9,982 nt of DNA from Candidatus Woesearchaeota archaeon CG08_land_8_20_14_0_20_47_9 (GTDB lineage: Archaea > Nanobdellota > Nanobdellia > Woesearchaeales > CG1-02-47-18): positions 1 through 9,982 of the forward strand of contig PEYS01000096.1 of assembly GCA_002763335.1 (NCBI GenBank), given 5' to 3'. The translations under genes were made by a program, and so were the position numbers. This document shows positions 5,574 through 9,982 of this stretch, in pieces. Numbering within the stretch: the stretch's first letter is position 1; each line of letters opens with the position of its first letter. Below the pieces are notes generated by a model that was not told where the DNA came from, made no database searches, and saw only the letters and a program-made list of their open reading frames with translations.

Positions 5574-6214
5574 TGTTAATTGCGCCTTCAATTCTTGCAG
5601 CAGACTTCAGCTGCCTAGATAGAGAGCTTGAAAGGGTGAGGTCAGCAGACATTATCCACGTTGATGTTATGGACGGCCATTATGTTGGTAACATCACCAT
5701 AGGGCCCTGCGTTATAAGGTGCATTAAGAGTTCTCTGCCTTTGGATGTCCATCTGATGATTACTGACCCAGAGAAGTACGCTGAGGCCTTTATTAAGGCT
5801 GGGGCATCTAGGCTTAGCTTTCACGTTGAGGCGTGCAAGGATAAGGGGCTTGTTGAGAAGATCAGGTCTTTCAAGGTAAGCCCTGGAATTGCCCTGAACC
5901 CTGAGACGAGTGTTGAAGGGATAATACCATTTCTAGGGCTTATTGACTTTGTTGTTGTCATGACAGTAAACCCGGGCTTTGGAGGGCAGGCATTTATGGA
6001 ATCAGCTCTTCCAAAGATTGCAGAGTTGAGAAAGGCCATACGGGCAAGGCATCTCAAGGTAGGCATAGAGGTTGACGGCGGTATTAATCCTGAGACTGCA
6101 GCAAAGGCAGCAAGGGCAGGGGCAGACACCTTTGTTGCAGGGTCATATATATTCAAGAGCAGCAATGCTGAGGGGGCGATTGAGGAGCTGAGGAAGGCTG
6201 TCAGACAACTCTGA
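5573..6214 (+). CDS. rpe: Ribulose-phosphate 3-epimerase
   Basis: This 213-residue TIM-barrel enzyme interconverts ribulose 5-phosphate and xylulose 5-phosphate in pentose phosphate metabolism. The key elements are in place: APSILAADF (4-12, with S6); HVDVMDG (29-35), where H29 and D31 are a metal ligand and a catalytic acid/base; DVHLMI with H60; the VNPGFGGQ phosphate-loop motif; EVDGGI with catalytic D168; and FVAGSYIF near the second phosphate site. All four expected metal ligands (H29, D31, H60, D168) are present. Length is slightly short but complete. Its ATG overlaps the preceding stop as TGATG, so translation is probably coupled to the nucleotidyltransferase gene. The last codons and stop lie within repeat R1 copy 2, so the TGA sits inside a perfect 8-bp hairpin. 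Confidence 0.95.
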   Translation: MLIAPSILAADFSCLDRELERVRSADIIHVDVMDGHYVGNITIGPCVIRCIKSSLPLDVHLMITDPEKYAEAFIKAGASRLSFHVEACKDKGLVEKIRSFKVSPGIALNPETSVEGIIPFLGLIDFVVVMTVNPGFGGQAFMESALPKIAELRKAIRARHLKVGIEVDGGINPETAAKAARAGADTFVAGSYIFKSSNAEGAIEELRKAVRQL

Positions 6215-6257
6215 CAGCTTATTGAAGCACGCTTGGAAGAAGCCGACATCATCAAAA
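6197..6257 (+). repeat. Dispersed repeat R1, copy 2 (overlaps the rpe 3' end)
   Basis: This 61-base segment is 56/61 identical to 801-861. GCTGTCAG (6197-6204), loop ACAACT, then CTGACAGC (6211-6218) form a perfect 8-bp hairpin across the rpe stop codon. Similarity to copy 1 ends at ATCAAAA, exactly where palindrome b begins in copy 1. The five differences do not favour synonymous sites in any frame, so the shared sequence is probably not held by coding constraint beyond the rpe end. Confidence 0.75.
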
Positions 6258-6453
6258 TAACCCCATAGGTTGCCATGCTTGCTGCTGCACCAAGAATAAA
6301 GTCCCCGCCCATCTGCTCAGGATCACCCAAGCCCTCAGTTACCTTCCTATGACTTAGTACATTTTCAGTAGCTATTGCCGCCTGTCCAGAAGCAACACTT
6401 GATACGCCACCTGCAAGCCCGACCTTTGATGTTAATATGAGGGTAATTCGCAT
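6215..6453 (-). pseudogene. Possible gene fragment or degraded gene, function unknown
   Basis: On the minus strand an ATG at 6453 opens a frame reading MRITLILTSKVGLAGGVSSV, then ASGQAAIATENVLSHRKVTE, GLGDPEQMGGDFILGAAASM and ATYGVILMM before entering R1. Codon choice is like that of neighbouring genes, and a TATA-like TTAATAAAT (6475-6483, minus) is centred 26 bases before the ATG, suggesting a leaderless start. The frame then runs on through the antisense of rpe to 5821, which is not credible as protein, so the gene may have lost its natural end. The two small-residue-rich hydrophobic segments joined by a polar stretch loosely recall an ATPase proteolipid hairpin, but the essential membrane glutamate is not evident, so no name is given. 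A chance open frame is possible. Confidence 0.3.
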
Positions 6454-6482
6454 GCAGACTAGCAGGCAGGCAGGATTTATTA

Positions 6483-6534
6483 ACTCAATTTTCGCCTGAG
6501 TTTAAAGCTCCGCCCTTTAGGGCGAAAATTGAGT
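6483..6534. repeat. Palindrome f, family 2
   Basis: Outer arms ACTCAATTTTCGCC (6483-6496) and its exact complement (6521-6534) form a 14-bp stem. An alternative inner hairpin CGCCC-TTTA-GGGCG (6511-6524) competes for the right arm. The right half, CCGCCCTTTAGGGCGA, is shared with the element after ileS (9913-9928) with one C/T change in the loop, while the outer arms differ. Confidence 0.75.
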
Positions 6535-6536
6535 CT

Positions 6537-6614
6537 AAAAATTCGCCGTGTCAAAGCGAGGGGCGTAAAGCCCCGACTTTTAAGTCGGGGATAGCCCCGA
6601 GCAGGCGAATTTTT
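6537..6614. repeat. Palindromic repeat family 1, copy e, cloverleaf-like
   Basis: Terminal arms AAAAATTCGCC (6537-6547) and GGCGAATTTTT (6604-6614) enclose several exclusive hairpins: GGGGC/GCCCC (6560-6574), CCCCGACTT/AAGTCGGGG (6571-6590) and TCGGGG/CCCCGA (6585-6600). The first and third can form together inside the outer stem; the second is the alternative. Eight Ts at 6610-6617 give it the form of a terminator for plus-strand transcripts. It is the inverted copy of 3509-3583 and lies two bases after palindrome f. Confidence 0.88.
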
Positions 6615-6681
6615 TTTACCTATCGCGGTAGTTTTCGTAAATTTGCGGATAGGGGATTTATCTAGCCTCGCTTCTCCAGCA

Positions 6682-6691
6682 ACATTTAAAA
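6682..6691 (+). promoter_or_regulatory. TATA box for ileS
   Basis: ACATTTAAAA, centred near 6687, predicts a transcript start near 6712 and a leader of about 32 bases. GGCGTGAT (6731-6738) before ATG 6744 is a modest ribosome-binding site. The segment 6618-6680 between element e and this box holds only a weak CCTATC/GATAGG inverted repeat. Confidence 0.65.
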
Positions 6692-6743
6692 ACCCTCGCA
6701 GACTACCTTTTCCCATCACAGTCATACAAGGGCGTGATACCTT

Positions 6744-9700
6744 ATGCTTCCAAAGAAATACGACTTTAAGAAGATTGAGGAGGATGTTACCAGGCTATGG
6801 GATGAGAATGGTGTTAGGGAGAAGGCTATAGCCTATGACCCCGGCAAGAAGCTCTTCTCCTTTTTAGAGGGCCCTCCAACAGCAAACGCCCCTCCAGGGC
6901 TGCATCACGTTGAGGTCAGGGTTTTCAAGGACTTATTCTGCAGGTATAGGTTTATGCAGGGCTACACTGTGCCCAGAAAAGGGGGCTGGGACTGTCATGG
7001 GCTGCCTGTTGAGGTGCAGATTGAGAAGAAGCTCGGCCTAAACTCAAAGCAGGACATACTCAAGTTTGGGATTGATAAGTTCAACGCGATGTGCAGGACT
7101 GACGTATTCAACTACATCAAGGACTGGAATGCCATGACAAAGAAGACGGCCTACTGGGTTGATCTGGAGAATGCCTACGTTACATTAAATAACAACTACA
7201 TTGAGAGTGTCTGGTGGTCGCTAAAGGAGCTGTTCAATAAGAGCCTGTTATACCAGGGCTATAAGGTTGTGCCCTACTGCCCCAGGTGCCAAACACCCCT
7301 GAGCAGCCATGAAGTAGCCCTTGGCTATGAGGATGTGACTGAGGAGACTGTCACCTGCAGATTCAGGTTAAAGGACAGTGAGAAGCGATACTTCCTTGCA
7401 TGGACAACCACGCCATGGACCCTGCCAAGCAACCTTGCCTTAGCTGTCCACCCAGATGTTGCCTATGCGATTGTTGAGCATGAGGGCAGTGAGTATGTTC
7501 TTGCAAAGGAGCTTATTGGAAGCTACTTTGAGGATGGAAGCTACAGGATTATTGATGAGGTAAAGGGGGCAGAGCTTGAGGGCATTGGATATGAGCCATT
7601 GTTTGACTATGCAAAGGGCAAGCTGGAGGAGGGCAAGAGGGCCTTTATTGTCATAACCGCTGATTATGTTACAACTGGTGAGGGCACAGGCATTGTGCAC
7701 CAGGCACCAGCATTTGGGGAGGATGACTACAACGCCTGCATGGAGAAGGGCATTGGCTTCTTCCACCCTGTTGATGAGACAGGCAGATTTACTGATGAGG
7801 TGCCTGACTTCAGGGGCATGGCTGTTAAGGAGGCAGACAGGCATATTATTGACCTGCTTGAATCAAGGGGGGTGCTCTTTGAGAAGCACGAGCACACCCA
7901 CACATACCCATTCTGCTGGAGGTGCAAGACTGCCCTGATATACTTTGCAGCAAAGTCATGGTTTGTTAGGGTGAGTAGCTTCCGTGACAAGCTCGTAGAG
8001 TTTAACAACCAAATTAGCTGGTTCCCAGAACACATAAAGCAGGGGAGGTTTGGTAATTGGATAGAGGGCGCTAAAGACTGGGCCCTGAGCAGGAGCAAGT
8101 TCTGGGGCACACCTCTACCAATATGGACATGCAATTGTGGGCATAGAGAGTGCATTGGAAGCATTGAGGAGCTAAGGGAGAAGGCAGGCTCTCTGCCTGA
8201 GGAGCTTGATCTTCATAAGCCAATGATTGATGAGATAAGGTTGAAATGCCCTGAGTGTGGCTCAGAGATGTCTCGAGACTTAGATGTTATTGACTGCTGG
8301 TATGACTCAGGCTCTGCAATATTCGCCCAGTTCCACTACCCATTTGAGAACAAGGAGCTTTTTAAAAAGAGATTCCCCTATGATTTTATTGCAGAGGCAA
8401 TAGACCAGACCAGGGGTTGGTTTTACACCCTTCATGTTCTTGGGGCGCTGCTCTTTGACCAGCCAGCCTACAGAAATGTTGTCTGCGCAGGCCACGTTGT
8501 TGATGAGAACGGCGAGAAGATGAGCAAGAGCAAGGGCAACATCCTTAACCCCTGGGAGGTCTTTGAAAGGGTAGGTGTTGATGCTGTGAGGCTTCAGATG
8601 TGCTCAACCTCGCCTGGTGATGCAAAGCGTTTTGGTTATCAGCTAATTAATGAAGGAGTTATGCCCTTCCTGACAATACTCTGGAACTGCTGTAGGTTTG
8701 CAGATGAGTTCCTTGAGATGCAGGGTATTGCAAAGAGGGGCGTCCTTGAATCCAGGCCAAGGCTGAAGGCTGAGGACAGATGGATAATCTCCTGTGTAAA
8801 CTCCACGCTTGGGGCAGTGCAGGATGCTCTTGAAAAGCACGAGTACAACAACTGCCTTAGAGAAATAATCACATTCGCAAATGAGAGCCTTTCAAGATGG
8901 TATATAAAGCTCATAAGGGATCGGGCTGATTCAAGTGATGATGCCCTCGCCTACACGCTGCTCTATGTTATTGACAGGCTCGCCCACATGCTCGCCCCAT
9001 TCGCACCCTACACCACAGATTATATCTATAGATTCCTCCTGGATGGCAGATGCGGGAGCATACACCTCTCCAGCTGGCCCAATGTTGAGGCAGTGGATGA
9101 AGCGCTTGAGGAGGAGATGTCCTATGCCCAGGGCATAGTCCAGGCAGTGCGAAAGGCAAGGGACAGCATCGGCGTTGGCATAAGATGGCCCCTTGCTGAG
9201 GCTGTTGTTGTGGGCGAGGCCTGTGTCAAGAAGGCCCTAGCATCCTTCTACGAGACGATAGCAAACCAGGTAAATGTCAGGGACATAAGGTTCGAGCCTG
9301 ACTTCAAGGCAGACCCCATTGTAAAGGCAGACTATGCAAAGATGAAGCCTGTGTTTGGTGAGATGTCTGCGAGGATTATTGCGCAGATGGTAACCCACAG
9401 CCCAAAGACAATACTCAGCCACCTTGAGAAGGAGGGCTTTTTCGAGGTAGCAGTAGGTAAGGAGAGGTTCAGGGTGTTAAGAGAGCATGTCATTGTTGAA
9501 AAGCAGCCGCCAGAAGGCTATGCCTATGCTCAGGCTGGTGATGTTGAGGTGTACATAAGCAAGGCGGTAAGCCCTGAGCTGGAGTCAGAGGGCTTCTCAA
9601 GGGAGGTTGCAAGGCGTGTTCAGAGCCTGCGCAAAAAGGCAGGGCTTAACAAGGCAGACAGGATAAGCCTGTTTATACAGACTGATCAAGGGCTAAAGGA

Positions 9701-9863
9701 GATGCTCGAGCCTTGGAAGAAGCAGCTTGCCTCAAAGACAGGTGCGTCAGGCATTGTGATTGCCTCAACTGAGCCAGGAAAGAGCTACGAGCATAGGGTA
9801 GAGGAAAAGGTAAAGGGGCATAGTGTAAGGATATGCTTTCTTACGGAAAAGTTCCGGTCATAG
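6744..9863 (+). CDS. ileS: Isoleucyl-tRNA synthetase
   Basis: This 1039-residue class I enzyme charges tRNA-Ile in the cytoplasm. The N-terminal active site reads GPPTANAPPGLHHVEVRVFK; its HIGH-equivalent is GLHH (52-55). GWDCHGLPVE (81-90) follows. The CP1 editing domain has WTTTPWTLPSN (220-230) and GTGIVHQAPAFGEDDY with D327/D328, so proofreading of valyl-tRNA looks intact. Cysteine pairs occur at C179/C182, C391/C394, C463/C465 and C502/C505, the last two probably binding zinc. DVIDCWYDSG (514-523) and KMSKS (592-596) complete the catalytic core. The anticodon-binding domain and a C-terminal extension fill the remainder. Length and motif style match the longer type 2 (eukaryote-like) IleRS group. 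The gene has its own TATA box and is followed after 27 bases by palindrome g. No frameshift is seen. Confidence 0.96.
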   Translation: MLPKKYDFKKIEEDVTRLWDENGVREKAIAYDPGKKLFSFLEGPPTANAPPGLHHVEVRVFKDLFCRYRFMQGYTVPRKGGWDCHGLPVEVQIEKKLGLNSKQDILKFGIDKFNAMCRTDVFNYIKDWNAMTKKTAYWVDLENAYVTLNNNYIESVWWSLKELFNKSLLYQGYKVVPYCPRCQTPLSSHEVALGYEDVTEETVTCRFRLKDSEKRYFLAWTTTPWTLPSNLALAVHPDVAYAIVEHEGSEYVLAKELIGSYFEDGSYRIIDEVKGAELEGIGYEPLFDYAKGKLEEGKRAFIVITADYVTTGEGTGIVHQAPAFGEDDYNACMEKGIGFFHPVDETGRFTDEVPDFRGMAVKEADRHIIDLLESRGVLFEKHEHTHTYPFCWRCKTALIYFAAKSWFVRVSSFRDKLVEFNNQISWFPEHIKQGRFGNWIEGAKDWALSRSKFWGTPLPIWTCNCGHRECIGSIEELREKAGSLPEELDLHKPMIDEIRLKCPECGSEMSRDLDVIDCWYDSGSAIFAQFHYPFENKELFKKRFPYDFIAEAIDQTRGWFYTLHVLGALLFDQPAYRNVVCAGHVVDENGEKMSKSKGNILNPWEVFERVGVDAVRLQMCSTSPGDAKRFGYQLINEGVMPFLTILWNCCRFADEFLEMQGIAKRGVLESRPRLKAEDRWIISCVNSTLGAVQDALEKHEYNNCLREIITFANESLSRWYIKLIRDRADSSDDALAYTLLYVIDRLAHMLAPFAPYTTDYIYRFLLDGRCGSIHLSSWPNVEAVDEALEEEMSYAQGIVQAVRKARDSIGVGIRWPLAEAVVVGEACVKKALASFYETIANQVNVRDIRFEPDFKADPIVKADYAKMKPVFGEMSARIIAQMVTHSPKTILSHLEKEGFFEVAVGKERFRVLREHVIVEKQPPEGYAYAQAGDVEVYISKAVSPELESEGFSREVARRVQSLRKKAGLNKADRISLFIQTDQGLKEMLEPWKKQLASKTGASGIVIASTEPGKSYEHRVEEKVKGHSVRICFLTEKFRS

Positions 9864-9890
9864 GCAGTAGATCCGAAAGTGGAATCATAC

Positions 9891-9938
9891 TTAAAAGTTC
9901 GTGGGCATTGCCCCGCCCTTCAGGGCGAGAACTTTTAA
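9891..9938. repeat. Palindrome g, family 2, terminator-like, after ileS
   Basis: Outer arms TTAAAAGTTC (9891-9900) and GAACTTTTAA (9929-9938) enclose two hairpins, GGGC-ATT-GCCC (9903-9913) and CGCCC-TTCA-GGGCG (9914-9927). This gives a cloverleaf of one outer stem and two inner ones. The second inner hairpin matches that of palindrome f. Its position 27 bases after the ileS stop suggests transcript termination. Confidence 0.75.
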
Positions 9939-9950
9939 TGCAGTCATTCC

Positions 9951-9979
9951 ATCGGTGTGCTTTAAGCAAGCCCACCGAT
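9951..9979. repeat. Short composite palindrome h at the right edge
   Basis: ATCGGTG (9951-9957) pairs with CACCGAT (9973-9979), and TGCTT-T-AAGCA (9958-9968) forms an inner hairpin. It is 12 bases from palindrome g. The window ends three bases later, so it may be part of a longer element. Confidence 0.45.
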
Positions 9980-9982
9980 TCC

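Noticed and set aside
5821..6214. Continuation of the 210-codon minus-strand frame opposite rpe
   Set aside because: rpe is a clear full-length gene with all catalytic residues; the antisense frame is its shadow.
6480..6725. 81-codon minus-strand open frame before ileS
   Set aside because: It runs through palindromes e and f and the ileS promoter; its arginine/lysine-rich sequence follows from the repeats.
6618..6743. Riboswitch or T-box leader before ileS
   Set aside because: Only a weak 6-bp inverted repeat lies upstream of the TATA box, outside the predicted transcript, and the leader is only about 32 bases.
9885..9898. TATA box for a downstream gene in ATACTTAAAAGT
   Set aside because: It coincides with the outer arm of palindrome g, and no start codon with a convincing frame follows before the window ends.
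707..9979. Palindromes as CRISPR repeats or integron attC sites
   Set aside because: They are not arrayed with regular spacers, their arms differ, and no cas gene, integrase or attC core motif is present.

Overview
The window looks archaeal. It carries RNA polymerase subunit L, an archaeal MBF1-type regulator, an AMMECR1 protein, a tRNA gene without an encoded CCA, and A/T-rich TATA boxes of the form (C/A)ATTTAAA about 25-30 bases before predicted transcript starts. The gene mix, the compact layout and the lysine-rich nucleotidyltransferase protein suggest a DPANN-type archaeon, perhaps Woesearchaeota-like. The lineage is inference; no search could be run.

Layout: 1-386, the 3' part of an aMBF1 gene; 447-517, tRNA-Gly(CCC); 518-958, a gene-poor stretch with a possible 57-residue ORF, two palindromes and one copy of a 61-bp dispersed repeat; 959-1987 (minus), a PfkB/adenosine-kinase-like kinase; 1988-2467, a gene-poor stretch with a 17-bp perfect hairpin and short direct repeats; 2474-3360, rpoL followed 11 bases later by an AMMECR1-family gene, probably one operon; 3509-3583, a palindromic repeat inside the leader of the next gene; 3606-6214, a large nucleotidyltransferase/HEPN-like protein coupled through a TGATG overlap to ribulose-phosphate 3-epimerase; 6215-6743, a second copy of the 61-bp repeat, a possible minus-strand gene fragment, and two palindromic elements; 6744-9863, isoleucyl-tRNA synthetase with an altered HIGH motif; 9891-9979, two more palindromes.

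The identified genes are mostly housekeeping: transcription (rpoL, aMBF1), translation (ileS, tRNA-Gly), and sugar or nucleoside metabolism (rpe, PfkB kinase). The more unusual content is (1) a set of intergenic palindromic elements, two of which are inverted copies of one sequence, while others share only architecture; (2) a 655-residue protein that appears to contain internal duplications of both a nucleotidyltransferase and a HEPN-like domain; (3) a coding-like tail in the +1 frame directly after the AMMECR1 stop; and (4) a GLHH signature in IleRS. No transposase, CRISPR array or phage gene is visible.
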